Positions 30,187 through 40,138 of a DNA stretch of 54,281 nucleotides are shown here, piece after piece (within the stretch, counting starts at the first letter, position 1; every line of letters starts with the position of its first letter). A model generated the notes under the pieces. That model had not been told where the DNA came from and did not search any database. It saw nothing but the letters and a program-made list of their open reading frames with translations. The position numbers and the translations under genes are program-made. The DNA is from Coemansia sp. RSA 1804 (taxonomy: Eukaryota > Kickxellomycota > Kickxellomycetes > Kickxellales > Kickxellaceae): positions 1 to 54,281 of the forward strand of contig JANBTH010000026.1 in assembly GCA_027578815.1 (NCBI GenBank), in the 5' to 3' direction.

Positions 30187-32177
30187 CTAGTAACCAGATG
30201 CAGCCGTTGAGAGCATATAATTGTACTCACCAGTCTCTTTGCACATGCTTGCAAAGATTCCATTTTTGTTTTGGAGCAGATTGTAGGGCGTGTCAAACTC
30301 CGCAACCTTGCCATCGTTTAAAACTAGAACCTTATCATAGTCAATGATTGTGCGTATACGATGGGCAATGCAAAACAGCGTGGAGTTGGCAAACTCTGAT
30401 CCACGAATGATTCGCTGGATCCGGTTGTCTGTATCAAAATCAACCGATGCTGTCGCTTCATCCATAATAATCAGCTTTGACCTTCTAAACAATGCACAAG
30501 CAAGTGCCACAAGCTGCCTTTGGCCTGCCAAAATGTTTTGTCCATTTTCTTTAATTTCAGCATCCAGACTGCTGAATATGCCAACCATATGCTCAGAGAC
30601 GGGTAAGTCAAGGTTATTATCACTATTTGTTAGAGGGTTAGTTTGTCTAACAAGCTTTGTGCGACTCAGAGCATTCCACAAAAGCTCATCTGGATGCTCA
30701 CCAAATGGATCAAGGTTGAAGCGGATCGTGCCATTAAACAAAACCGGATCTTGTGGAATGATTGTGACGTTGCTGCGTAGATCCTCTAGCCCAATCTTTG
30801 AAATATCGACACCGTCCAAGACAATTTGCCCCTTGCTTGCCTCTATAAGCCGCAGCAGTGCTAAAGATATTGTGCTCTTTCCAGCGCCAATCTTTTTGCC
30901 ATGCTCGACAGATAATGAAATGCCATGAAAAACAGAAACCCCCGGCACATATTTCACAACCAGGTTCTCAATCTGCACATCACCCCTGTTAGGCCAGGTA
31001 GCAGCGGGCTTATTTGCTGAATCCGATTTAAGAGCTGCTTCCTGTGTTACATTTAAATATTGCATTATACACTCGATTGGGTTCATGTTCATCTCATTGT
31101 CGCTATATACACGAACCACGCCAATCATCTCCTCTGAAAATGTCATTGCGTAGGAAGTATAAATCCAACAACCCCAGCATCAATCCGATCCAAATTGAAA
31201 AGCAAAAAAACTGCAGCTGTAGTGGCTATTGAAGTGCTTACGGTATCTATACATAGATGCAGCCATCTATTTGCTGACCAAACCTCATAGAAAGCTCTAT
31301 TGTGTGCGCTAATGCGGTTAATTGCTTCTTTAATGTAGAGGTGGCTGATACCAAAAGCGCGGATGGTTGTTGCACCATGAATAATCTCACTGAATAGAGA
31401 AAGAAGCGGGGACAGACTGTTTGACTCAAGGCGATTGAGCTCACGAGAAGTATTCAAGTAATAGAATGCAATTAGCAATAGCACGCAGGTGATAATAACT
31501 GCAGCAATAATAAAGGCGGGCATTGCTGTGGAGATGATAAAATATACGGCTGCTACGCAAACAAGATGGCTAAACTACATCATTAGATCGTCAAGCGCTA
31601 CTTCGTCAACAATATCCATATCGTGGAAAAAGCGGCTAATAATACGTTCGACTGGAGTAGATTCGTGGAATCGGGGAATAGCATATATCACCTTGTGTAC
31701 CAGCTTCCTGTGCAAGTTTCTTGCCATTGTAACTCTTCCTTTAAACATAGAGCACCATAAAAGCACAGACCATACCACACTAACAAATCCCAACAAAGTG
31801 TAGATGCCCAACTAGTATATGGAGGAGTGGTGGCCAGACATTATACTACTATTCATAGAGTTATCTCTGCGAATAGTAAATCCATTTGGAGAGTATGATA
31901 AAAGCCAAGACATAAATTCAGGGACATCCGCTGAATTACTTGCAGCAGCTGCACCAAAGAGTAAAAGAATAGTTGGCCACACAAAACCAATACGGAAGCA
32001 GTCGTTGCCTAGAGACAGATCCCAGTTGGACTCTGCGCCACATAAGGTTGGATCGTCGCTCAAATAAAAGCCTAAAAGATGGTAATACATCCTGTACAGA
32101 CAGTATATTGACACTAAGCCAAATGCTGCTGCTGCTGAAACAACAGCTTTTGGCAATTGAAATACCAGAGGCAACAT
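30187..32177 (-). pseudogene. Decayed ABCC (MRP/Ycf1-type) transporter
   Basis: Remnants of a full-size ABC-C exporter are collinear on the minus strand. 32177 to about 31930 encodes part of TMD0 (LCGAESNWDLSLGNDCF). Immediately after, sequence from TMD2 begins (LGIYTLLGFVSVVWSV, then HESTPVERIISRFFHD), so TMD1, NBD1 and the linker, some 800 residues, are missing. Two in-frame TAG codons (31812-31814 and 31575-31577) and a one-base frameshift near 31151-31157 break the frame. NBD2 (31146-30187) retains TIIPQDPVLFNGTIRFNLDP, a signature-like AGQRQLVALA and Walker B LIIMDEATASVD, but its Walker A has lost about six residues (HGKKIGAGKST). Family proteins export glutathione conjugates at the vacuole or plasma membrane. 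The last segment might still be expressed, but a working transporter is very unlikely. Confidence 0.88.
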
Positions 32178-32825
32178 GGGACTAGAGCTAGTTGCGTAAA
32201 CGGGATAGACTCGAACTGTAGTAAATCAATTTATAACTTTGTAAATACTTGGGTCAAATACAACTAGAATAAGAAAATTGAAGATAAAATTGGAAATGAA
32301 AACTGAAAAAGAAAAAGTAGAAAATCCTAAACGCACATCGCTTATTTTTATAATTGGTACAAACTAAAATATTTAATTTTAGGTGGAAAACACAACCAGG
32401 TTGAAAGAACCGGAAATTACACTGTAAAAACTCAATATTGATTGTAGCACATAGACATAAAGACCAAATCAACCCCCATTTCTACAATATTGTAACATAT
32501 AGGCACAAAATTCAAATTAATTATTGCAGCATTTGACTAAATATACAACGGCCAATGTGAGACATCTATCTGTATTTGCCTTATGAACAAAGCAGGCGTT
32601 TAATAAGCTATGCGCATAGAATCACATGTAGATTTCTACTACTTCATGGTATTAGGATTTATTTTTATTTACTGGATGCAAGTAGAGCGTAGTTGCTGAG
32701 TTCAAATTATAGTTTAGCATAATTAGTGGCATTCTTTTGCGCTTGCTCTAAATTTACCACTTATTTCTTATTTGCTCTGTAATCTTAGCTATTCAGTGTT
32801 CTGAGCTGGTTCAGACCTGTTTAAA
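32178..32825. other. AT-rich intergenic between ABCC pseudogene and tRNA-Gly
   Basis: About 650 nt, A/T-rich, with no recognisable gene or repeat. It would contain the former promoter of the transporter and the 5' flank of the tRNA. Confidence 0.5.
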
Positions 32826-32896
32826 GCATCTGTGGTCCAGAGGTATGATTGCCGCCTGCCACGCGGTAGACCCGGGTTCGATTCCCGGCGGATGCA
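32826..32896 (+). tRNA. tRNA-Gly (anticodon GCC)
   Basis: A 71-nt cloverleaf without intron. The acceptor stem GCATCTG pairs with CGGATGC (32889-32895) with one G-T pair, and A32896 is the discriminator. The anticodon loop is CTGCCAC, giving GCC at 32858-32860. The T arm CCGGG-TTCGATT-CCCGG doubles as the B box. A T5 run at 32898-32902 is the polymerase III terminator. It sits 22 nt beyond the stop of the convergent O-methyltransferase gene, so that gene's 3' UTR probably overlaps it in antisense. It closely resembles metazoan and fungal tRNA-Gly(GCC). Confidence 0.98.
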
Positions 32897-32918
32897 CTTT
32901 TTATTGTGGTTTCATTTG

Positions 32919-33776
32919 CTAAACTTTTGTTATAAGCATCAGACCGTCAAAGACAGGCAGCAAAACATGACGTGTTCGTGAATCCGCTGTTACGTGGCGG
33001 TTAAAGTCATGAAGCTTTGTATGTATAGACTTTTCGGTCATTTCGGGAGAATCGGCGGTAGTGTGAACCTTGCCATGGAGGAGAACGTTGTCTACGATGA
33101 TTTGGCCATTCTCGCCAAGAAGATCCCTGTCAAGGACCATGTCGTAGTATCGACTGTAGGCGGATTTGTTTGCGTCGATAAAAATCAAATCGAGCTTTTG
33201 TGCATGATCCCAGCGAGCCAGGACATGATCCGCAGACTCGCTAATGACGGTCACAGTGTCAGAGTAGCCAGCCCTGACAATGTTTTTGGTGGCAACAGCC
33301 GCCACCTCTGGATCACGCTCGCATGTCCACAAGCGAGGCGGCGACAGCAGATCACGGGTCTGGTGGTAGGATCGCAGGGCATGCGCTAACCAAACAGCAG
33401 AGTAGCCGGTGAAGCAGCCAAGCTCAAGGATCCGGCGTGGCTTTTGTGTGTGAACTAGATGGGCCATAAAGGCGCCTTGAAGGGGCGAGATCATTTTCAG
33501 CGCTTCTGTCGGGAATTCCTTTGCAGTTGATTCGCGGATGTGCTGGAGCTCTTGTGGCTCTTGTGCAGAGTTCTGTGCAGCATATGCGTAAACGCTGGTG
33601 TGAGACCGCTCTTGGCCGTCTTTGGTGTGTGCTGGGCTAGGAGGCGTGTCCATAAACGACCATTGCGTTAGACTAGCAGCGCTGGTATAAACATATCGAT
33701 GACACCTCTTTGTCTGCTGGCTGGCAAGCATCCAGGTCCAGCGTTTGCTTGTCAAAGAGCCCATTAAGCTTTCCAT
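32919..33776 (-). CDS. SAM-dependent O-methyltransferase (CCoAOMT/catechol type)
   Basis: The 285-residue protein fits the Methyltransf_3 family of cation-dependent class I O-methyltransferases. After about 65 variable residues the core starts: FPTEALKMISPLQGAFMAHL, SAM motif I RILELGCFTGYSAVWLA, WTCERDPEVAAVATKNI, the metal site LIFIDANKSAYSRYYD (Asn where plant enzymes have Asp in DADK) and IIVDNVLLHGKV. The C-terminus LPVFDGLMLITK is canonical. Substrate is not predictable; relatives methylate catechols and caffeoyl-CoA. The N-terminal Lys/Arg/Ser-rich, acid-poor stretch (residues 5-40) may target mitochondria. The ATG at 33776 is the first in frame; Met5 is an alternative. Confidence 0.9.
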   Translation of the reverse strand: MESLMGSLTSKRWTWMLASQQTKRCHRYVYTSAASLTQWSFMDTPPSPAHTKDGQERSHTSVYAYAAQNSAQEPQELQHIRESTAKEFPTEALKMISPLQGAFMAHLVHTQKPRRILELGCFTGYSAVWLAHALRSYHQTRDLLSPPRLWTCERDPEVAAVATKNIVRAGYSDTVTVISESADHVLARWDHAQKLDLIFIDANKSAYSRYYDMVLDRDLLGENGQIIVDNVLLHGKVHTTADSPEMTEKSIHTKLHDFNRHVTADSRTRHVLLPVFDGLMLITKV

Positions 33777-34024
33777 AACGAGTCTTGAAAAGGTGTAAAG
33801 AGAAAAAAAGAAAGAAGCACAGGAGAAAAGAGTTCTGGTATCCCCTTTTTTATATTCGTTTTGCAGTTTCTTCTCTTGCCTTTTTCGCCATTCCAGCTCA
33901 ATTTGCTTATTCTATGGAATTTACCTACTGAGTCTCTTATCCACTTTTCACCACTCTTCCATTCTATCGGCACATCTACAGCGAATTATTCATTACGACG
34001 CAGGAGAGGAAGACGGTGCTGGGA

Positions 34025-34600
34025 ATGGTGTTTCTGGAGGCGCTAGTGAAGACTGGATGGTTGTGCGGAGTGGTCTTTCTGCTGTTCTCGGTTGGGTGCG
34101 GACTGTATGTGCTATCAGAATGGGTTGAAGAGCATCCACGGACGACACGGCGACTGCTTTGGTACACGATATGGGGCGTAGATGCAGTTCTGGCGCTCAT
34201 GGCCTTTGAGGGACTCAGCATATGGCGGATAGTGGTGTCGGTGTGCACAAACCACATATACGCCTTGAACCTGGAGGGATTCCCGCTGGTGAATCTTGGG
34301 GGGCCGAGGTTTCTTGGCAGCTGTGCGCTTGCGGTGGGCAACCACTTTCTGTGGTTCTTTTACTTTATCCAGCGACTGTCGTTTCCCTTCTCGCAGGTGT
34401 GCTCGTTCATGTTCTTTTGCGTCTGGCTTGTGCCCCTCGCGCTATTCGTGTCGCTGGTGCCAATAGACACTGCTCTTCCCAGCGCACAGACCGTGGATCG
34501 CGGGAAGACTAGACAAAACATATTCAAGACGCTGTTCTCGAGGCTTGCAAAGGCAGACGATGGACAGCAGCAGCATCCACAGCAGCTCCATGTCGACTAG
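34025..34600 (+). CDS. SVP26: TEX261/SVP26 family ER-Golgi membrane adaptor
   Basis: SVP26/TEX261 is a four-span membrane protein that loads glycosyltransferases such as mannosyltransferases into COPII vesicles. The 191-residue protein aligns over its length with TEX261 (196 residues): GCGLYVLSEWVEEHP after the first span, then VSVCTNHIYALNL, GGPRFLGSCALAVGNHFLW, and PFSQVCSFMFFCVWLVPLALFVSL. The start at ATG 34025 aligns with the family N-terminus; the frame opens three codons earlier only from GTG. The hydrophilic C-terminus ends in Gln/His. It is divergent from the O-methyltransferase gene with 248 nt between starts. Confidence 0.9.
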   Translation: MVFLEALVKTGWLCGVVFLLFSVGCGLYVLSEWVEEHPRTTRRLLWYTIWGVDAVLALMAFEGLSIWRIVVSVCTNHIYALNLEGFPLVNLGGPRFLGSCALAVGNHFLWFFYFIQRLSFPFSQVCSFMFFCVWLVPLALFVSLVPIDTALPSAQTVDRGKTRQNIFKTLFSRLAKADDGQQQHPQQLHVD

Positions 34601-35313
34601 CGCAGCAATCAATCAACGCGAGTGCCCAAAACTGCACATCTGCAGAGTAAATAAGTCGTTTTTATCAGGTTTTGTAAAAAAAAAAATAATTGCTTTGATA
34701 CGGAACCGAAATTGGAGCGGCAGCAGGCACAAAGATCATCCCGCTTTCGGATGCGCTTTGTCATCTGCTGTTGCCGGACGCTGCAAAGGCCACACAAGTC
34801 CGCGTTCTTCTCTTTCGATAAACGAATGTTCTTTTTGGCGTGGGTAATTCAATTAGTGTGTGCGCAAGGGTTGAGGAAAATGCAAGCGGCCCTCGGGTTC
34901 GCTGCCTTGGAACGCAAATGAAACGATTGCCATGAGCACAGACTTCGCTGGGGATTACATTGGCCTAGAAAGGGAATTTTCGCGCACTGGTCCTTGTGAA
35001 TCGCATAATTTTAATGATTGTTCAAAAAAGAAGCTCTGCTGTTTTGGGGTCTGCTGTTTTTAGCTCATATGCTGCAAAAAGTTCTCCACACCTATCTTGT
35101 GCTCTTGTTTCCTTTTTCCCCTATCTTTCGCTTCTCTTTGGTATTTTCTTTATATTACACTAACGCCTACATTGACCGAAAAAAAGACAGTTTGTTTCCG
35201 GAATTATCGCTCCTCTTTCCTACATTCTTTTCTTTTGTTTCCACCTATTTCCGCCTTTATTCATTCTTACACTGTCACTATTTTTTATTTATTGCTTTTG
35301 ATATCTCATTGAA
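34601..35313. other. Intergenic upstream of acyl-CoA synthetase
   Basis: 713 nt, no gene. 35100-35300 is T/C-rich on the plus strand, a typical promoter/leader of the following gene. An A9 run occurs near 34677-34686. Confidence 0.5.
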
Positions 35314-37626
35314 ATGACCATTTACTCTAGGGCCGTCCCAAACACTGGCGGCGACACCGAGACGCCGACGCGGCGGTTCCACACAACAGCCGATGCAATT
35401 GTCGACCGCGCGGACCCAGAGATTACGGATATCTACTCTGCGCTGCTCCAGGGCAAGGAGACGCGAGGCGATATGAATATCCTTGGCAAGCGCGATGTGC
35501 TGGGTATTGTCACGGAGAACAAGGTTGTGCAGCACAAGGTTGACGGCAAAATGGAGAGCGTGGAAAAGAAGTGGAGCTTCTTCAAGCTTGGGGAGTACAA
35601 GTGGATGACCTACACGCAGGTGGCCGACTACACCAAGGACCTTGGTGCGGGTTTCCGTAAGCTCGGTCTGGAGCCCAAGAGCCGCGTTCTTATCTATGCC
35701 CCAACCTCACGCGAATGGCAGCTGTGTGCTTTTGGTACGTATTTTCTGTTTTTGCTTTTGCTTCTGCTTTGTTTTGCCTAAAGAGGTTGCTGGTGGCTTC
35801 TATGAACTGGATGCTTGGCATTCTTGTTTTTTATTTTTATTTTCATCCGCCGCCTCTTTTGGTCCAACTGTTTTTTTCCATGCCTCACTGGGTATTGTTA
35901 TTACTGCTTCTGAGTTTTTTGTTTCGATTGTTTCCCAATTTGGCCGCTAACAATCACAACAATTGGCATGGGTCTTGTAACTGTTCTCAATGTTGTTTCG
36001 GTAGGCGTGTTTTCGCAGTCGATGCAAGTTGTCACGGCCTACGACACGCTGGGAGAAAGCGGCTTGCTGCATGCGATGAACCAGGCAAAGGTGGACGCCG
36101 CATTCCTCAAGGCAGACCAGATCCCAATCCTGGCACGCGTCATGGATAATCTCGAAACGCTAAAGCACGTCATCTACTATAGAGATCTGTACGGAATGCC
36201 CGACGGATGCGAGGAGGCGATCGAGAAGCTCAAGACCAAATACACGGTGCACACGCTCGATGAGCTGCGCGAACTGGGGAGCGCCAATCCTGTTGATTCG
36301 GTTGCTCCTCATGGCCAAGACATTGCGCTTGTCATGTACACCAGCGGCAGCACCGGGAAGCCAAAGGGCGTGCTGATTGCCCACCAGGGCGTCATGTCGG
36401 TCGCTGGCGGGATCCACAAGTTCATCGAGCCGTTCCTCGACTACGGAACGGACGCGCTTCTCTCGTACCTTCCGCTGTCTCACGTGCTGGCATTCTTTGT
36501 TGACATCTATTGCATCTACTCTGGACTGCGGGTTGGGTACGGCACTCCGCGCACGCTGACGGACGAGAGCGTGCGCGAGTGCAAGGGAGACATCAAGGAG
36601 CTGCGTCCGGCGGTGATGATGGGTGTGCCGCAGGTGTGGAACACCATCCGGGCGGGCATGCTGAAGCAGGTGGACAAGAGCAGCTGGCTTGTGCGCAAGC
36701 TGTTCTACGGTGCAGTGGAGCTCAAGAACACCCTGCGTGGCCACAACCTGCCGCACAACTTCATGGACAACATCGTGTTCAAGAAGACGCGTGAGGCAAC
36801 AGGTGGCAGCCTCAAGTTCGTGATCACCGGCGGCGCGCCGATCAACCACAACGTCCAGCGCCTGATCAACGCAGCGCTGTGTCCGATGATCCAGGGCTTC
36901 GGGCTCACCGAGGCCTCGGGGCTTGTATCCGTGCAGCTTCCCACCGACACATCGTTCAGCAACGTCGGTGCGCCATGCCCGTCGATTGAGATGAAGCTTG
37001 TGGATGTTCCGGAGGCCAACTACTACGCCAAGAACGGGCAGGGCGAGATCTGGGTCCGCGGGCCCTCGATCTTCAGAGGATACCTGGATAACGACGAGCT
37101 GACCCGCGAGGCAGTCACCGACGACGGGTGGTTGAAGACCGGCGATATCGGCGCGTGGACCGACCAGGGCCAGCTCTCCATCATCGACCGCAAGAAGAAC
37201 CTCGTCAAACTGGTTACGGGCGAGTACGTTGCGCTGGAGGCCCTCGAGTCCACGTACAAAAACTCGCTGTTCATCCACAACATCTGTCTCTTCGCCGACG
37301 GCCGCATGTCCCAGCCCTGCGCTATTGTCAACATCGACGAGAACCAGATCGCGCAGATGGCAGACAACGCCGGAGTGAGCTACAACAACCCCGACGAGAT
37401 CGCCACGAACCCCGACTTTATCCATGCCGTCCTGGCCGACCTCCAGCTGGTGGCCAAACGCAACTCGCTGGCGAAGCAGGAGACCCTTGCGGCCATCCGC
37501 ATTGACCCTGAACTCTGGTCGCCGGAGAACGAAAGACTCACCCCTGCGATGAAGCTCAAGCGCACCGATATCCGCGACCACAACAAAGAGAAGCTCGATG
37601 ACATGTACTCCAAGATGGGTATCTAA
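35314..37626 (+). CDS. FAA1: Long-chain acyl-CoA synthetase (FAA1/FAA4 type), two exons
   Basis: Exons are 35314-35734 and 36005-37626. The 270-nt intron has GTACGT and GGTAG ends, a GCTAACA branch site at about 35945 and phase 1. The protein has 680 residues. It activates long-chain fatty acids with ATP and CoA for lipid synthesis and beta-oxidation. Motifs: VFSQSMQVVTAYDTLGE across the junction, the P-loop YTSGSTGKPKG (252-262), GGAPINHNVQRLINAAL, QGFGLTEASGL, and the FACS signature DGWLKTGDIGAW through LSIIDRKKNLVKL. The frame of intact family members continues only when the intron is removed. Codon use is strongly GC3-biased, suggesting high expression. The symbol marks the family; FAA1, FAA3 and FAA4 cannot be told apart here. 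It converges with GFA1 with a tRNA-Thr between. Confidence 0.96.
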
Positions 37627-37789
37627 GTGCAAGTGTGTCAGCAGTCTCACTAGTAGCGATTAGTATTTTCTCTTTTATTCAACTTTATCTTTTTCCCCAA
37701 TTTATCAGCAAGAAATAAAAAAAATATCACCATGGACGATCTCAAAAACATTTTACTGTTAACATCAATCAAATGCAAAAAAAGAATTG

Positions 37790-37892
37790 TGCCCACTGCC
37801 AGATTCGAACTGACGACCTTTGCTTTGCACTCATCCACCCATTCTGGGCGAATCCCTACGAGAGCAACGCTCTACCCCTGAGCCAAGTAGGC
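37790..37892 (-). tRNA. tRNA-Thr (anticodon CGU) with 31-nt intron
   Basis: On the minus strand the acceptor stem GCCTACT pairs with AGTGGGC with one T-G pair, followed by discriminator A. The anticodon stem TTGCT/AGCAA closes a loop whose first bases are CTCGTA, so the anticodon is CGT. A 31-nt intron (37826-37856) follows the base next to the anticodon, the canonical 37/38 position. The T arm is GTCAG-TTCGAAT-CTGGC. The spliced tRNA is 72 nt. A run of seven T (minus strand, 37777-37783) is the polymerase III terminator. It lies between the convergent acyl-CoA synthetase and GFA1 genes. Confidence 0.95.
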
Positions 37893-38089
37893 CTTTTTGA
37901 TTTTCAAAATTATGAAAAAGTCACAATCTAACAATAAAATAAAAACGTTGTGAAAACATACAACAACTGTTTTTGGATTCTTGAAGGATGTTTTGACAAC
38001 ACTTGAGAATATAGGAATGAGATGATATTGAGAAAGAGAAATAAAGTAAATTGAAGGAAAAAGAGCAACTAGCAAAAGAGGGGTTTCCT

Positions 38090-40138
38090 TTACTCGACGG
38101 TGACAGACTTTGCCAGATTGCGGGGGAAGTCAACGTCAACGCCATTGAGGGTAGCCATGTGGTAGGAGAGCAGCTGCAGGGGAATGATGGACAGGATGCC
38201 CTGCAGACAGTCGACGGTCTGTGGGATGCGGATGGTCTGGTTCTCGGCGTCATCGATGTTGGTGTCGTTGGTGTTGCAGACAATGATGGGTCTTCCCTTG
38301 CGCGCCTGAACCTGCTGCAGGGCGTTCTGGACCTTCGGGTAGTAGGCGTCCTTGGTCATGATGACAACAACGGAGATGTTCTCGTCAATCAGCGCAAGCG
38401 GGCCGTGCTTGAGCTCGCCGGCCATGATGCCCTCGCAATGGATGTACGACAGCTCCTTGATCTTCAGAGCAGCCTCAAGACATGTTGCGCTCTGGAACCC
38501 GCGGCTAAGCACAAGCATGTTCTTCTTGTGACGCAGTTCCTCGGACATGGCCTTGATGCTCGAGTCGAGCTCCAGAACCTCCTTGACGAGGCTGGGAAGC
38601 TCGCGCAGCCCGTCGATGATCTCGCGACGCCGCTCGGTCATGGAGATGCGGTCCTCGCCGAGCTGCAGCGCCATCATCACCAGCGCAAGGTACTGCGACG
38701 TGTAGGCCTTGGTGCTGGCCACGCCGATCTCGGGGCCGGCGTTGATGTGCACACCGCAATGAGTCTCGCGCGAAATCGACGATCCGACAGTGTTGGTGAC
38801 ACCGACGCACAGTGCGCCGCGCTCAAGGCAGTAGCGAAGCGCAAGGATGGTGTCGGCGGTCTCGCCGGACTGCGACACAAAGACGCACACATCGTCGCGG
38901 AAGATTGGCGACTTGCGGTCGAGGAACTCGGACGACAGCTCGACAGCCACGGGAATCTCGGTCAGCTCCTCAAAGATTGCGCGTGTGGCCAGACAGCTGT
39001 TGTAGCTGGTGCCGCAAGCGGTGAAGACAATACGACGGCAACGGCGAATGGACGCCAGGTAGTTACGGAGTCCGCCAAGCACGACGTTGTGGCTGCCGAA
39101 ATCGACACGACCACGGATGGTGTTGACAACGGATTCGGGCTGCTCAAAGATCTCCTTCAGCATAAAGTGCGGGAAGTTGCCCTTCATGATGGCCGCAAGC
39201 TCCATCTCGAGCGTCTTGATCGAGCGGATCGACGACAGGCCATCGTCACGACGCAGGCGGTAGATGTGCAGATCGCCCTTGTCGCTGATGTGCGCCATGT
39301 CGTCGTCCTCCAGATACAGCACGCGGCGCGTGTGTTCGATGATGGCCGACGGATCCGACGCAAGGAAGTACTCCAGCGGCTGCGAGCTGCCGTCGGCGCG
39401 CGCAAACGACCGCGACTGTGCGCGCTTGGCGTACGCTGGCGCCTTCTCCTCATTGATGCTTGACGCTGCCACGCTGTTGGTGATCTCCTCGACGTCAACA
39501 AAATCAACCGCCAGGTTCTCCGACGTCTTGATTCCGATCAGCAGAGGAGAGCCGCGCCGTGCCGCCACGATCTCGCCCGGATAGTGCACGCTCTTGAACA
39601 GGAACGCAAACGCACCCTCCAGCTCCTTGATCACAGCCTTTGCGAGATCAGGGAAGCTGATCGGTTGACCGCGCTGCGAGTCATAAACGTACTTGAGCAG
39701 CTTGGCAACTACCTCAGTATCGGTCTCCGTGGCAAACCCGTACCCCTTGTTGGCAAGCAGCGTGCGGATCTCCTTGTAGTTGGTGATGATTCCATTATGG
39801 ACGATTGTGAACTCGTTGGAATCGTCCGACCGGTGCGGATGCGCGTTGACCGGCGACGGCTGGCCGTGCGTTGCCCAGCGGGTGTGCGAAATCGACGTCT
39901 GCACGGTGTACTTGCGGTCCAGATCAATGTCGGACTTCTCGACCAGTGCGCGCAGTGCTGCCACCTTGCCCACCTGCTTGATGATCACTGTCTCGTCGTT
40001 CGAGACTCCGTCAAACGCTATGCCCGAAGAGTCATATCCGCGGTACTCGAGCCGCGCAAGTCCCTTCAGCAGCGTCTCCGTCACGTAGCGGCAGTCCTTC
40101 TCCACAAAGTACGACAGGTACGCAAAGATTCCACACAT
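38090..40138 (-). CDS. GFA1: Glutamine-fructose-6-phosphate aminotransferase (GFA1)
   Basis: GFA1 catalyses the first committed step of UDP-GlcNAc synthesis, feeding chitin, N-glycans and GPI anchors. The 682-residue, intronless gene has the full architecture. A class II glutaminase domain begins MCGIFAYLSYF with nucleophile Cys2 exposed after Met removal, then RGYDSSGIAFDG, TRWATHGQPSPVNAHPH and HNGIITNYKEIR. A charged eukaryote-specific insert (about residues 210-310) follows. Two SIS sugar-isomerase domains contain FTACGTSYNSCLA, SQSGETADTILALRYC, VASTKAYTSQ, LSRGFQSATCLEAALKIKE and HGPLALID. It ends with the family C-terminus RNLAKSVTVE. Codon bias is strong, suggesting high expression. 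The upstream region is unusually long (2.6 kb). Confidence 0.98.
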   Translation of the reverse strand: MCGIFAYLSYFVEKDCRYVTETLLKGLARLEYRGYDSSGIAFDGVSNDETVIIKQVGKVAALRALVEKSDIDLDRKYTVQTSISHTRWATHGQPSPVNAHPHRSDDSNEFTIVHNGIITNYKEIRTLLANKGYGFATETDTEVVAKLLKYVYDSQRGQPISFPDLAKAVIKELEGAFAFLFKSVHYPGEIVAARRGSPLLIGIKTSENLAVDFVDVEEITNSVAASSINEEKAPAYAKRAQSRSFARADGSSQPLEYFLASDPSAIIEHTRRVLYLEDDDMAHISDKGDLHIYRLRRDDGLSSIRSIKTLEMELAAIMKGNFPHFMLKEIFEQPESVVNTIRGRVDFGSHNVVLGGLRNYLASIRRCRRIVFTACGTSYNSCLATRAIFEELTEIPVAVELSSEFLDRKSPIFRDDVCVFVSQSGETADTILALRYCLERGALCVGVTNTVGSSISRETHCGVHINAGPEIGVASTKAYTSQYLALVMMALQLGEDRISMTERRREIIDGLRELPSLVKEVLELDSSIKAMSEELRHKKNMLVLSRGFQSATCLEAALKIKELSYIHCEGIMAGELKHGPLALIDENISVVVIMTKDAYYPKVQNALQQVQARKGRPIIVCNTNDTNIDDAENQTIRIPQTVDCLQGILSIIPLQLLSYHMATLNGVDVDFPRNLAKSVTVE

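Noticed and set aside
36160..37650. 496-codon open frame antisense to the acyl-CoA synthetase
   Set aside because: It mirrors the GC3-biased codons of the real gene, is His/Val/Leu-rich without motifs and matches no family.
38051..39463. 470-codon open frame antisense to GFA1
   Set aside because: Complementary shadow of a strongly codon-biased gene; no domains.
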